Positions 1-9,716 of a DNA stretch of 64,000 nucleotides are shown piece by piece. Each line of letters begins with the position of its first letter. Position 1 is the stretch's first letter. The position numbers and the translations under genes were made by a program. The notes beneath the pieces are model-generated. The model was not told where the DNA came from and made no database searches. It worked only from the letters and a program-made list of their open reading frames with translations. Source of the stretch: Acidobacteriota bacterium (GTDB lineage Bacteria > Acidobacteriota > Terriglobia > Acidiferrales > UBA7541); contig QHYI01000130.1 in NCBI GenBank assembly GCA_003223245.1, positions 103,168-167,167 on the forward strand, given 5' to 3'.

Positions 1-1712
1 TGGCCGAGACTCAACGGCGCGCCAACATCCCCTTGCTTCAAGTTGAAGGCCGCGCTGAGCTGTTTGCCGCTGGCCGCGCCGGAAATCGAGCCGTCACGCG
101 CGAAGAAATCGCTCGTTTTCGGGTCCAATCCGAGGGCTTTGGCGGCAGCATCGAATTTCTCGCCGGCCTTCACGCGTTTAACCAACTCTTCCGCCTTGCT
201 CTTCGCCTGCTGTAGGGACTCTTCTTTCTTCAACTCGCTAATCACTCGCTCGCGCACTTCCTCGAGCGTACCCTGGTGCGCCGGGAAAGAATCCTTCAGC
301 GCAAGCACCACATAGCCACGGTCGGTGCGAATCGGCCTGCTCAGCTCGCCACTGCGCAGACGAAAGATTTCATCCTTGACTTCCTGGGAGTTGCCCAGCT
401 CGAGAAGCGCGTCCGCGGCGCTGACAGGCCTCGTCTCGCCTAAAGTCAAGTGATATTGCTTGGCGAGGTCGTCCAAGGAAACCTTGCTGGAGCGGCGGAT
501 CGCGGCCGAAAGCTGGTCCGCGGTATTGCTGGCATCCTTGTCCGCTTCTGACAGCAAAAGCGGTGTGCGCATGGACTCCCTCACCTCATCGAAGGGTTTG
601 GTGTGCGCCGTCTGTTTTTCCAGGACTTTGATGATGTGAAAGCCGTATGGCGTTCTCACCAAATCGGAAATTTGTCCCGGCGCGAGCGAAAACGCCGCCT
701 TTTCGAATTCCGGGACCGTCTGCCCCTGCCGAATCCAGCCCAGGTCCCCGCCTTTCTCCCTGGAACCGGGGTCTTCGGAATACTTTTTGGCCAACTCGTC
801 GAATTTCGCGCCTTTCTTAGCCTGCTTGAGAACCTCCTCGGCTTTCTTCTTGATCTCCTCTACTTCGGCATCCGTTTTTCCAATGGTCTTAAAAAGAATG
901 TGCTCGACATGCACCTGGTTGGGCACCTCATATTGCTTGATATTGTCCTGATACTGTTTCTTGAGCACGTCGTCGGGAATTTGGATCGCCTGACGAAGCT
1001 GGTTCATGTCCAAAAGCGCGTAACGCACCGATCGCCGTTCCGGCACCTGATACTTATCTTTGTTTTTCTCGTATTCCGCTTTGATTTCCGCTTCCGTCGG
1101 CGTGATCTTGGCTTCCAGATCCTCCGGCTTAACCAGTGCGTAATCCAGCTTTATCTTTTCGTTTTTGTAGCGATACTCGTCCTCGAGCTCTCCCGGACCA
1201 ACGCTAATCCCATCGGTTACGAGCTTCCGGAATTTCTCCTCGAGCAGGCCCTGCCGGATGAGTTCTTCGAAGGCCGGAACGGTAAGCTGGAAGCGCTGCT
1301 GCACTAGCTCCGCATATTGGTCCTTGCCGATAAAAGAGCCACCACTGACAGCCATTGGGAGATACAAGCGGATGCGGTCGGCTATCTCTTCATCCGATAC
1401 AGTGATTCCCAGGCGCTTAGCTTCGAATTCCAACTCTCTTTGAAAAACCAGGTTCTGCAGAATCTGCTGCGCGTAAAAACTTTCCAGCTGCCTGGGGACC
1501 TGATTGTTGCGCTCAATTTGGTCAAGCTGCTGGCGGATGTCCTTCACCGTGACGGACTGATCCCCAATCTTCGCGACCGTGTCTGTCGAGACTTCGCCCG
1601 TGGCGGGCCCCTGTGGAACCAGGTACAGCAGCATGCTGCCGCCAAGAACCAGACCCGCTGCGCCAAACAGGATGCGCTTCGTCAGGGTACTCTTATCTTT
1701 CGTTCCAGCCAT
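1..1712 (-). CDS. PpiD/SurA-like peptidyl-prolyl isomerase (3' end outside window)
   Basis: Periplasmic folding factor of the SurA/PpiD class, which isomerises prolyl bonds in exported proteins. About 570 codons are visible and the C-terminus runs off the window. The N-terminus has a short basic cytoplasmic stretch and one membrane anchor (about residues 13-32), as in PpiD, followed by a SurA_N-like helical region starting near a VAKIGDQSVTVKDI stretch. A parvulin (PpiC) domain lies around residues 265-375, with the typical GGDLGWI and TPYGFHIIKV motifs. The ATG at 1712 is chosen because a GGGGGAG ribosome site lies just upstream. E. coli PpiD is about 620 residues, so little is probably missing. 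The domain calls are from motif recognition; the exact subfamily is inferred. Confidence 0.88.
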   Translation of the reverse strand, partial: MAGTKDKSTLTKRILFGAAGLVLGGSMLLYLVPQGPATGEVSTDTVAKIGDQSVTVKDIRQQLDQIERNNQVPRQLESFYAQQILQNLVFQRELEFEAKRLGITVSDEEIADRIRLYLPMAVSGGSFIGKDQYAELVQQRFQLTVPAFEELIRQGLLEEKFRKLVTDGISVGPGELEDEYRYKNEKIKLDYALVKPEDLEAKITPTEAEIKAEYEKNKDKYQVPERRSVRYALLDMNQLRQAIQIPDDVLKKQYQDNIKQYEVPNQVHVEHILFKTIGKTDAEVEEIKKKAEEVLKQAKKGAKFDELAKKYSEDPGSREKGGDLGWIRQGQTVPEFEKAAFSLAPGQISDLVRTPYGFHIIKVLEKQTAHTKPFDEVRESMRTPLLLSEADKDASNTADQLSAAIRRSSKVSLDDLAKQYHLTLGETRPVSAADALLELGNSQEVKDEIFRLRSGELSRPIRTDRGYVVLALKDSFPAHQGTLEEVRERVISELKKEESLQQAKSKAEELVKRVKAGEKFDAAAKALGLDPKTSDFFARDGSISGAASGKQLSAAFNLKQGDVGAPLSLG

Positions 1713-1746
1713 TCCTATGACTCCCCCGGTCCCTAAACAAACTTAA

Positions 1747-1944
1747 CATTATAAAAGATCACGGCATAGGCCTCAAATGGAATCGTGGTACGACAATTCC
1801 GCAAGGAATCCGCACAATCCGGATCCCAACGAAGCCCTGCGTTGGGGCGAGCAAACGTACGAGGAGATAATGGTCGGCTTTTTCGATGTCGCCGTTCCCG
1901 CCGCGATGGACAAATGGCGCTTTTTCATCCGCCCCCAAAATTAG
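1747..1944 (+). pseudogene. C-terminal remnant of a redoxin/copper monooxygenase-like protein
   Basis: An open frame without a convincing start ends at TAG 1942-1944. From about 1780 it reads WYDNSARNPHNPDP, then RWGEQTYEEIMVGFFD. This pattern (YDNS..NP.NPDP...WG.QT.EEM..G) is the C-terminal signature I associate with acidobacterial secreted ascorbate-dependent monooxygenase/cytochrome-type proteins. Only about 60 codons survive and the frame has a stop at 1744-1746, so it is a gene tail without its body. It directly abuts the permease remnant that follows. The family name is from memory and less certain than the fact that this is a gene fragment. Confidence 0.5.
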
Positions 1945-1945
1945 A

Positions 1946-2979
1946 CGCGTCAGAGGAATTCGCGGGGCAAGTCCGGATCGGGACTGTCTTCCAAACCGCA
2001 TTGCGCGGCGTGTCTTCCCTTCCCGGGGTCTCCGGAGCGGCTTTGACCTCAAACTTTCCTGCGAGCAGCGTCGACAATGAAAAGACCTTGTTCACTATCC
2101 AAGGCCGGTCGGCTCTTCAAGCCAGCGAAGCGCCCGCGGCGGACTTGCAAATCATTAGCGGAGATTATTTCTCCGTTCTGAAAATCCCTCTTGTCGCGGG
2201 GCGGTCCTTCACCGAAGCAGACACCGCGGAGCGCACCGCGCGTCGCCCTCATAAGCCGGACAATGGCGGACCGCTTCTGGCACAAGAGCGATCCCTTGGG
2301 GCAAAGATTCAAGCTGGGCGCAGCAAACTCGGGCGGGCCTTGGATGACTGTAGTTGGCGTGGTGGGCGACGTCCGGCAGAACTGGTGGGACCCCGCAACC
2401 TTCCCCGTCGTCTATCAGCCTTATCTTCAGTCTTCGAGAAGCTCGTTTCGGTTCCTCCTGCGTGTCACCTCGAATCCGGCCGGTCACAGTTCGGCGGCGC
2501 GTGCGGCGATCTCACAACGCGATCCGCAAATCGCTATAACCGAGATCAATACTCTCCAGACAGAGATTCAGGATTCCATCGCCATGGTGCACATCATGGG
2601 AATTTTGATGACCGTCTTCGGAATCGTGGCGCTCCTGCTTTCTTCCCTAGGCGTCTACGGAATTTTGTCTGAAAACGTCGCGCATCGAACTCACGAATTC
2701 GGCATCCGTTTTGCCCTCGGCGCCAATCCACGCGATGTGCTCCAGCTCGTCTTGCGCCATGCGCTTCTTGTTTGTGGCATTGGGTTGGCCATTGGCTTGC
2801 CGATTTCGTTCGCTGTCAGCCAGGCGATGGCCGCGTTTGTTTTTGGAATTGTTTCGGTGAGCCTGCCTGTTCTGGCATCGCTCGCCGGGCTGCTCATCGT
2901 CGTCGCGCTCATCGCGGCCTATTTTCCTGCGCGCCGCGCGCTTCATGTCGATCCGATGGTTGCTTTGCGCTACGAGTAA
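1946..2979 (+). pseudogene. Broken MacB/FtsX-type orphan permease, C-terminal part
   Basis: Remnant of an acidobacterial MacB-like permease. One frame covers the second periplasmic MacB_PCD-like segment (from about 1946: LDASEEFAGQVRIG, then GRSFTEADTA). Between about 2223 and 2240 the match jumps to the +1 frame and continues as APRVALISRTMADRFW through the final FtsX domain, ending in the family signature DPMVALRYE at 2979. A one-base insertion or two-base deletion explains the jump. The N-terminal half (about 450 residues of an intact copy) is absent. Intact relatives elsewhere in the window are 850-880 residues. Confidence 0.85.
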
Positions 2980-3254
2980 ATGGACTTGAGAACCTCTTGC
3001 GCGGCTCTCCGAGCCTCACCGCTGTAGCCGTTCAAAGCATGGACTGATTTCTCCGTCGAGGCAGAGAATCGAAGTCCTGGCGCGCGCGACCTGGCCGCGT
3101 GGGCAGGTGCGGTACAGCGGTACAGCGAAAGGTCTAATGGTGCGAACCTGCCACGTGCTATTTGCAACTTGACTACGCAACTGCCTCGCCGTTCTAGAGT
3201 CCGCTGCCCGCTGTGCTAGATTGAAAATTTGGAGCCCGGTGATCGAAGCGACCC

Positions 3255-4550
3255 GTGACCATACATTCTCCTACTGACCCGAGACACACTCAACCCTACC
3301 AAAAGGTTCCGCGAGTGGAAGTGTACTGGACCACCGTTACCTACAAGACGGTTTTCCTGTACTGCCTGCTGGCATTGTCCGTCGTCTTCGGAGCAATCTA
3401 CATCGCCAAGCCGGACCTGTTCACCGCAGTCATCAACAAGATCGACAAATCGGTGGGCAACCCGGATGCCGACGCCGTCAATGCGGACCAAAAGCGCGCG
3501 AAATTCGTGAATCTCGAGGGCCGCGTCCAGATAAAGAAACTCAACTCCGTACAATGGGTGGATGCTACCCTAAGCACGTCCCTGGATAAGGGGGACTTGG
3601 TGCAAACCGGTTCCGACAGCGACGCGCGCATCAGCTTCGCAGACGGTACCGACTACACCATCAAGCCGGATACGCTGATCACCGTGGAAGAAAACTCCAC
3701 GGAAAGCAACCGGCCCACGAGCGTGACGGTGAGCATTCAAACGGGCGCAGTGGATTTGGCCACGCCCTTTTTGAGGTCTGCGGATTCCAAAGCTGCGGTA
3801 AAATCCGAAGACGCCACCACGCAATTGCATTCCAACAGCCGAGCGGCTGTAAAGTTTGATCCGGAGAAGAAGGAAAGCGAGGTTGTGGTTTCGAGCGGTA
3901 CTGCGCAGGTGCAACGGGGCCAAGAGAAAATTGATCTCGTGCAATACGAAAAGGCCACCATTCCCAGCAGCGGGGCGATCCAGAAATCCATGGTACTGGC
4001 TCCCCCGGATCTGGTTGAGCCGTTGAACCTGGCGCCCATTATCGCGGAAAATCCCAAGAAGGCGGTCGTGCATTTCGAATGGAAGCCCGTGCAGGAGGCG
4101 GTTTCTTATACTCTGCGAGTGAGCGCCACCTCCCTGTTCACCAGAACCGTGGTGGACAAATCGAACATTAAAGGAACGAGCGTGGACGTTTCCGGTTTGG
4201 ATTCCGGAGACTACTTCTGGAACGTGACCGCCACGGACGCCAAGAAACAGTCCAGCGAGTTGGGCGTGATTTACAAGTTCACGCTGGTAGCGCAGGGCAA
4301 ATCTCAGGACATGATCCTGGAAATTACCGGCTACCAGCTTCATGGGCGAGTGGCGGAGATTATCGGCAAGACTGAACCGGGCGCGGCCTTGATCGTAAAC
4401 GGCCAGCCGGTTCCCAATATTGCGCCTGACGGCACGTTCCGGCATTTCACCGAGACGCTTGAGCCAGGACATCATACTATCGTAGTGGTGGGGCAGAATC
4501 GCCGTGGCGGTACGGGACATGCGCAGGTTTCTATCGTCGTGCCAAAATAA
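3255..4550 (+). CDS. FecR-domain membrane-anchored protein
   Basis: 431-residue protein with an N-terminal cytoplasmic tail, one membrane span (about residues 32-52), then an extracytoplasmic FecR-like domain (about 85-200: FVNLEGRVQIKK, SLDKGDLVQTGSDSDARISFADGTDY). A fibronectin-like section (about 275-350) and a small Ig-like C-terminal domain (355-431) follow. FecR-like domains often bind surface polymers or signal across the membrane; no TonB/sigma partner is adjacent. It lies 136 bp upstream of mreB on the same strand, so a cell-envelope role is plausible but inferred. The start used is GTG 3255, with no close Shine-Dalgarno site; an internal start is possible. Confidence 0.8.
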   Translation: MTIHSPTDPRHTQPYQKVPRVEVYWTTVTYKTVFLYCLLALSVVFGAIYIAKPDLFTAVINKIDKSVGNPDADAVNADQKRAKFVNLEGRVQIKKLNSVQWVDATLSTSLDKGDLVQTGSDSDARISFADGTDYTIKPDTLITVEENSTESNRPTSVTVSIQTGAVDLATPFLRSADSKAAVKSEDATTQLHSNSRAAVKFDPEKKESEVVVSSGTAQVQRGQEKIDLVQYEKATIPSSGAIQKSMVLAPPDLVEPLNLAPIIAENPKKAVVHFEWKPVQEAVSYTLRVSATSLFTRTVVDKSNIKGTSVDVSGLDSGDYFWNVTATDAKKQSSELGVIYKFTLVAQGKSQDMILEITGYQLHGRVAEIIGKTEPGAALIVNGQPVPNIAPDGTFRHFTETLEPGHHTIVVVGQNRRGGTGHAQVSIVVPK

Positions 4551-4686
4551 GAATTCCGAACGACAGGCCATCGCGCGTTGCATAGGTCGGGGTGCCCGGA
4601 GACAATAGCAGGAAGGCTGATCGCACAGCCCTCAGTGCTTTGCCGGCCGGACGGCGGAGAGCCTCTCTCCGCGGGGGGAAGTAGGG

Positions 4687-5727
4687 ATGAACAAGAACGG
4701 TTACAACATGAGGTCGGTGTTCAGTCTGTTTTCTTCCGACCTGGCCATCGATCTCGGCACGGCAAACACCCTGGTGTTCTCGCACGGCAAAGGAATTGTG
4801 GTGAATGAACCTTCCATCGTTGCGATCAACAAAGCCAGCGGCGACGTCGTAGCCGTGGGGCGCGAAGCCAAGGAAATGCTCGGGCGCACGCCGGGCAACG
4901 TGGTGGCCATCAAACCGATGAAAGACGGGGTCATCGCGGATTTCAAAGTCACGGAAAAAATGCTGACGTATTTCATTCAGAAAGCGCATAACCGCCGCGT
5001 GCTCGTGCATCCGCGCATTGTTATTGGCGTGCCCAGCGAAATCACGCCGGTGGAAAAACGCGCGGTGCAGGACTCGGCGTACCGCGCGCGCGCCAGCGAA
5101 GTCTATTTGGTGGAACAAGCCATGGCCGCGGCCATCGGTGCGGGTCTGCCCATCGAAGAGCCTTCCGGGAACATGGTCGTGGATATCGGCGGCGGCACCA
5201 CCGACATCGCGGTCATTTCCATGAGCGGCATCGTATATTCGCGTTCCGTGCGCGTGGCGGGCAATGAGATGGATGAAGCCGTCATGCAATATCTCAAGCG
5301 CAAGTACAACCTGCTGGTCGGCGAGCGCACCGCAGAACAGATCAAGATGGAAATCGGCTCGGCCTATCCGCTCGAGAAGCCACTGACCATGGAAGTCAAA
5401 GGCCGCAACCTCATCGAGGGCGTGCCGCGCACCGTGACGATTGACGACAGCGAAATCCGCGAAGCCCTCAGCGAGTGCGTAGCCACTATTTTGAACGCCG
5501 TGCGCGTGGCGCTTGAGCGCACGCCGCCAGAGCTTTCAGCGGACATCAGCGACCGCGGCATCGTGCTGACCGGGGGCGGCGCGCTGCTAAAGAATCTCGA
5601 CAAGCGCATCCGCGAAGAGACGGGCTTGCCGGTTTCCATCGCCGATGATCCACTGGCGTCGGTCGTGCTCGGCACGGGGAAAATGCTAAGCGACTTCAAG
5701 CTCCTGCGCATGGTTTGCATCGACTGA
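4687..5727 (+). CDS. mreB: Rod shape-determining actin homologue MreB
   Basis: 346 residues, the usual MreB length. MreB polymerises under the inner membrane and positions the elongasome. The phosphate-1 motif [15 protein letters not shown], the phosphate-2 motif [15 protein letters not shown] and the adenosine motif [15 protein letters not shown] are all present. A strong site (GGGGGAAG) precedes the ATG at 4687. It is first of the mreB-mreC-mreD cluster on the plus strand. Confidence 0.98.
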   Translation: MNKNGYNMRSVFSLFSSDLAIDLGTANTLVFSHGKGIVVNEPSIVAINKASGDVVAVGREAKEMLGRTPGNVVAIKPMKDGVIADFKVTEKMLTYFIQKAHNRRVLVHPRIVIGVPSEITPVEKRAVQDSAYRARASEVYLVEQAMAAAIGAGLPIEEPSGNMVVDIGGGTTDIAVISMSGIVYSRSVRVAGNEMDEAVMQYLKRKYNLLVGERTAEQIKMEIGSAYPLEKPLTMEVKGRNLIEGVPRTVTIDDSEIREALSECVATILNAVRVALERTPPELSADISDRGIVLTGGGALLKNLDKRIREETGLPVSIADDPLASVVLGTGKMLSDFKLLRMVCID

Positions 5728-5867
5728 ATGGTTGGCGGCAATTGGTGCCGAGACACCGGTTTGTTGGAGGACACTGCAGGATATTCGAGAGCTTTTCTTC
5801 CCGGCGTCGCTCTCCCGGAAGCGGCATGTTTTGCTTTTGAACTGCCAACTGTGAACTGTTAACAACT

Positions 5868-6699
5868 ATGACTGCGATTCCCTCGCGCCACAAATCGCTG
5901 GTTCTGCTCGCGGGCGTCATTCTCCTGCAAGTGCTCCTGCTCGCCGTGCAGATCAAGCGCGATTCCCAGGGGCGCCTGATTCGTAGCTGGACGGTGGGAG
6001 CGGTTTCGCCTTTTGAGCGCGCCGGCTCCTACGGGTTTGGCTGGTTTCGCGACGCCTGGCGCAACTATTTTGCCCTGCGAAGCACCCGGAAAGATAACGA
6101 GGATCTGCGCCGCGAGAATGACGCGTTGAAATTGCGCCTTGCCCAACTCGAAGGCAAAGCTGCTGAAGCCGATCGCCTTGCCACATTGCTTCATTTCCGT
6201 CAATCGCAAGAGGACGTTCCCATGGTGGCTGCGCGTGTGATCGGCGGCAGTGCGGATGGGAGTCATCACTCCCGACGGCGTCGTGGGAAAAGTGATTGAA
6301 GCCTTCCCGAACACTTCTCAAGTGCTGCTTCTCACCGACAGAGAGAGCGGCGTCGGAGCCATGCTCGCGGACTCGCGCATCCAAAGCCCCGTCGGCGGCG
6401 TGGGCGAGCCTCTCATCACCATGAAATATGTTCCGAACGACGATGATGTAAATATCGGCGAGCGGGTCATCACGAGCGGCATGGACCGCATTTTCCCGCG
6501 CGACCTGCCCGTCGGAACGATCACAGAAATCAAACCCGGCAGTACCTTCAAGCAGATTCGCATCAAGCCTGCGGCGAATCTCGAAAAACTGGAACAAGTG
6601 CTGGTCCTGTTAACGCTGCATCCTCTGAAGGAAAGTGCTGCCCCGGCAGCCGCGCCCGCCGCTTCGAATGCTGCGCCCCCCCAGGCGGCCAATCCATGA
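5868..6699 (+). pseudogene. mreC: mreC, split by a frameshift and small deletion
   Basis: MreC links MreB filaments to the periplasmic wall-synthesis machinery. The first half (5868 to about 6250) encodes the N-terminal membrane anchor, the coiled coil (RKDNEDLRRENDALKLRLAQLEGKAAE is cut here as NEDLRRENDALKLRLAQL) and the start of the beta domain (MVAARVIGG). The match then moves to the +1 frame: MGVITPDGVVGKVIEAFPNT continues to 6699. Family members carry about 14-20 residues between VIGR and the ITPDG motif (the SWF...DKG strand); these are missing here. The event is therefore an out-of-frame deletion near 6240-6260. mreC is normally needed in rod-shaped cells, so an assembly or sequencing error is as likely as a true mutation. 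mreD overlaps its end (ATGA). Confidence 0.85.
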
Positions 6700-7229
6700 A
6701 CAGCGCCTTCGATTTGCGCATTGGCGAATCGCACATCGAGGTACACAAGTTTCGTTCCGGCGCAATCGTCTTCAGTGCGCTGCTGGCGCTGGTGATCCAG
6801 GCCTGGCTCCCTCTGCATTTCACCCGGGCGTCTCTGCTCGATTTACCTTTGCTGGTAACGATTTATTTCGGGCTCAGCCGCCGCAATCCGTCCACAGGAC
6901 TCATCTTAGGGGCCCTCATTGGGCTGTCGCAGGACAGTCTCAGCGGCCCCACGGTTCCACTAGGCCTGTTTGGGATCGCAAAAACCGTCATCGGTTATCT
7001 GGCCTCTTCCATTGGCGCGCGTCTGGACACCGAGCATCCCGTGGCGCGATTTGCCGTGACCGCAGGATTCTTCATCGTCCATCAGGGTATTGTCGCCATG
7101 ACGCGCCGCATCCTGCTCGCACAACCGGAACCGTGGTTCAACCTGCACCTGTTCGGCGCGGCGTTCCTCAACGCGCTCTTCGCCGTATGCCTTTTTCTCC
7201 TCCTCGACCGCCTCCGCCGACCGTCATAA
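6696..7229 (+). CDS. mreD: Rod shape-determining protein MreD
   Basis: 177-residue integral membrane protein with about five hydrophobic segments and the MreD pattern LLVTIYFGLSRRNPSTGLILGALIGLSQD. It works with MreC in the elongasome. The ATG overlaps the mreC stop in an ATGA arrangement, which indicates translational coupling. It ends 43 bp before the converging thrC gene. Confidence 0.92.
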   Translation: MNSAFDLRIGESHIEVHKFRSGAIVFSALLALVIQAWLPLHFTRASLLDLPLLVTIYFGLSRRNPSTGLILGALIGLSQDSLSGPTVPLGLFGIAKTVIGYLASSIGARLDTEHPVARFAVTAGFFIVHQGIVAMTRRILLAQPEPWFNLHLFGAAFLNALFAVCLFLLLDRLRRPS

Positions 7230-7271
7230 TAAAACTCCCTCAGGGCCCTCGGCCTTACTTCTTGAAGCATT

Positions 7272-8576
7272 TCATAATCCTGATAAAAGGAACTGTTTGA
7301 GGTCCGCGTAGTTGCTCGACATCGGCAGCGACAACTTCTCTCGATTCAGGCATCCTGCCAGCCGTTCCGGCAGCGGCGGCGCCGTGCCAACCGCTTTTCT
7401 CACCACGTCCGCAAATTTTGCCGGATGCGCCGTCGCCAACACCAGTCCCTGCGCGGGCTCCGCGTGTTCGAGCTTGTACGCTTCCCAGCAGAAAACGCCG
7501 ACCGCCGTGTGCGGGTCGGCGAGATACGCAAATCGTTCGAAAATCTTTTTCATCTCGCATAGCGTCTCGTCATCGGTCGCCGCATGGCCCCAAATTTCCT
7601 TTTGCACGTATTCAAGACGGCCCCGGCACAAGTCCAGCAGCCGCGGAAAATTATTCGGATTGCCGACGTCCATGGCGTTCGAATACGTGGCCTTCGCGGG
7701 CCGCGGGCAAAATTGTCCGCTTCTCAAATATTGCGGCACCACGTCGTTGATGTTCGTGCTGGCAATAAACTTCGCCACCGGCAGCCCGATGCGCTTGGCA
7801 AAAATTCCCGCCGTCAAATTGCCGAAGTTTCCGCTTGGCACCGACACAATCAGCGGCACGGACGCCACCGGCAACTGCCGGTACGCCGCCACGTGGTAAA
7901 ACATCTGCGGCAGCAGCCGCCCGATGTTGATGGAATTGGCCGAAGTGAGAAACGCGGTCTTATTGAGTTCCACGTCCGAGAATGCCTGCTTCACCAGTCT
8001 CTGGCAATCGTCAAATGTGCCCGATACTTCGAGCGCGGTGATGTTTTCTCCGAGCGTGGTGAACTGCTTTTCCTGCGCCTCGCTGATGCGCTTCGAGGGA
8101 TACAGAATCACGACGCGTATTCCCGGCACGCCCAGGAATCCGTGCGCCACCGCGCTCCCGGTATCGCCCGAGGTCGCCACCAGCACGGTGAGCGGCCGCG
8201 ATTCTCCGCGCACGAAATAACCCATGAGCCGCGCCATGAACCGCGCGCCAAAATCCTTGAACGCCAGCGTGGGCCCGTGAAACAGCTCCAGGATGTGCAG
8301 CCCCGGAGACAGCGACACGAGTTTCACTGGAAAATTGATCGCTTCGCTCACGATTTGCCACAGGACTTCTTCCGGCACGTCGGGTGTAGCAAACGGCTTC
8401 ACCACTCGGAAGCAAACTTCGGTAAACGGCAGCTTGCGGAACTCTTCCAGTTCTTCCGGCGAGTGCCGCGCAATCTCCGCCGGCATGTACAGCCCGCCAT
8501 CGGGCGCTAGCCCGCGCAGCACCGCTCCCCGCAACGAGGTAAGCGGTGCCTGGAGCGATGTGCTTCTATACCTCAT
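7272..8576 (-). CDS. thrC: Threonine synthase
   Basis: 434-residue PLP enzyme that converts O-phosphohomoserine to threonine. The PLP lysine is K107 in LAFKDFGA; the phosphate-binding ATSGDTGSA and the SGNFGN motifs are present, as are the N-terminal APDGGLYMP and the NSINIGRLLPQ segment. Length fits the family's longer (E. coli-type) class. It follows the P-loop kinase gene on the minus strand by 73 bp, probably as one operon. The pair sits in inverted orientation between mreD and mrdA. Confidence 0.96.
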   Translation of the reverse strand: MRYRSTSLQAPLTSLRGAVLRGLAPDGGLYMPAEIARHSPEELEEFRKLPFTEVCFRVVKPFATPDVPEEVLWQIVSEAINFPVKLVSLSPGLHILELFHGPTLAFKDFGARFMARLMGYFVRGESRPLTVLVATSGDTGSAVAHGFLGVPGIRVVILYPSKRISEAQEKQFTTLGENITALEVSGTFDDCQRLVKQAFSDVELNKTAFLTSANSINIGRLLPQMFYHVAAYRQLPVASVPLIVSVPSGNFGNLTAGIFAKRIGLPVAKFIASTNINDVVPQYLRSGQFCPRPAKATYSNAMDVGNPNNFPRLLDLCRGRLEYVQKEIWGHAATDDETLCEMKKIFERFAYLADPHTAVGVFCWEAYKLEHAEPAQGLVLATAHPAKFADVVRKAVGTAPPLPERLAGCLNREKLSLPMSSNYADLKQFLLSGL

Positions 8577-8649
8577 TTCCGTGTGCCCTCAGGGCCTGCT
8601 GAAAGAGCTCGCAGACCAGCGATCGGAGATCAGGAATCTCACGTTCATT

Positions 8650-9315
8650 CTACTTTCCGCTCTCCGCTCTCTGCCCGCTCTTCTCCGCTCTCCGAATCCG
8701 CTCCAAGAACTGCTTCGCATCGAACAGTGCCCGCAATTCGCCAACGTCCACGGTGCAATGCGCCAGCGCCTCGTAACTTCGCCGCCGCGCCTCGATCAGC
8801 GCCGGATAACATCGCGCCACGGTTTCCCGGGGCGTTTCTCCGCTTCTCGGTTGAAACGCGCCGCGCCACAGCACCGGTTTCGGATCCTTCAAATATCGTT
8901 CAATCAGCAGTTGACGCTGCTGGGCGCTCGCCGCCAGATACACCAGGGTCATCTGCCGGCGTAAGCGCTTGAGCAAATGACTCCCTGCATAAATCACGCT
9001 CCCCGTAGTATCCAAAACCAGGGAAGCGTCGGGCTTCTGCTCGAGCTCCCGTAAGACTTCATCCAAGGTGTGAATCTCTTCCGCCAGGTATTCCGCTTCG
9101 CGCTCGGCGTAGGTCGCGCTGTCCGGCCAGCCCATCCACGCGGCTACGCCGTTAATTCCCGAATACCCGCTCGGAACCAGCCTTGGCGCTAGCCTCTGCT
9201 CGATCCGCTCGTCGCAAAAGACGGCCGGCGCCCCCTTCTCCGCTAACTTCTTTGCCCAGAAGGTCTTCCCGGCGCCGGACATGCCAATCAGCGCCAGTCG
9301 CATCGGTTTTTCCAT
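8650..9315 (-). CDS. Shikimate-kinase-like P-loop kinase
   Basis: 221-residue P-loop protein. Walker A is GMSGAGKT at residues 11-18, followed by a CDERIEQRLA segment in the place of the shikimate kinase DTD..I substrate motif, and LVLDTTGSVI as the Walker-B-like strand. The ATG at 9315 is chosen because the P-loop starts ten residues later; reading upstream gives no family-like sequence. True shikimate kinases are about 170 residues and carry a cleaner substrate motif, so the substrate is uncertain. Its position just before thrC suggests a link to threonine supply, but that is inference only. Confidence 0.8.
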   Translation of the reverse strand: MEKPMRLALIGMSGAGKTFWAKKLAEKGAPAVFCDERIEQRLAPRLVPSGYSGINGVAAWMGWPDSATYAEREAEYLAEEIHTLDEVLRELEQKPDASLVLDTTGSVIYAGSHLLKRLRRQMTLVYLAASAQQRQLLIERYLKDPKPVLWRGAFQPRSGETPRETVARCYPALIEARRRSYEALAHCTVDVGELRALFDAKQFLERIRRAEKSGQRAESGK

Positions 9316-9716
9316 GTTGGTTTCTCGGCGCACAAGAGAATTTTCTACAATAGCGTGTGCCCGCCGCCGGAGCAACCGGCCTTTCCCCGGCTCCCCCCGA
9401 GAGATCTGTGTACAAATCTGGAACCTGTCCCTGCGGACGGCTTGCAGCCCCCCTGCGCAAGTGATAGGTTTTAGAATGACTCGGCTGCCCTGGCGCAGTT
9501 CTAGTCCAGCGGCTTTTACGGGAGCTCCCGAAGATTTTTTCGCAGCCCAGACCTGCCTTTCGCAGGCAGATTCGAGGAAATTTTCGACGGACAATTTGAG
9601 GCTGACTTCGGTTCTAACGGAGCCAACTCGAAACCCACGCTGTAGATTTTTTCCGTGACGCGAGTTACGTCCGGCGTATTGGGACGAAATCGGAAGTCCT
9701 ACGAGACTCCTCGCGC
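9316..9716. other. Intergenic region between divergent kinase and mrdA genes
   Basis: No gene seen. Both flanking genes point away, so promoters for the kinase-thrC pair and for mrdA-rodA should lie here, though I see no convincing -35/-10 pair. A small inverted repeat CTGCC-TTTCGCA-GGCAG occurs near 9555-9572. Confidence 0.5.

Noticed and set aside
3169..3198. TTGACT plus a weak -10 box upstream of the FecR gene
   Set aside because: The -10 candidates (TTCTAG or TCTAGA) match poorly, so it is not listed as a promoter.
3570..4583. A 337-residue minus-strand frame opposite the FecR gene
   Set aside because: No recognisable family, and the plus strand encodes FecR and membrane motifs.
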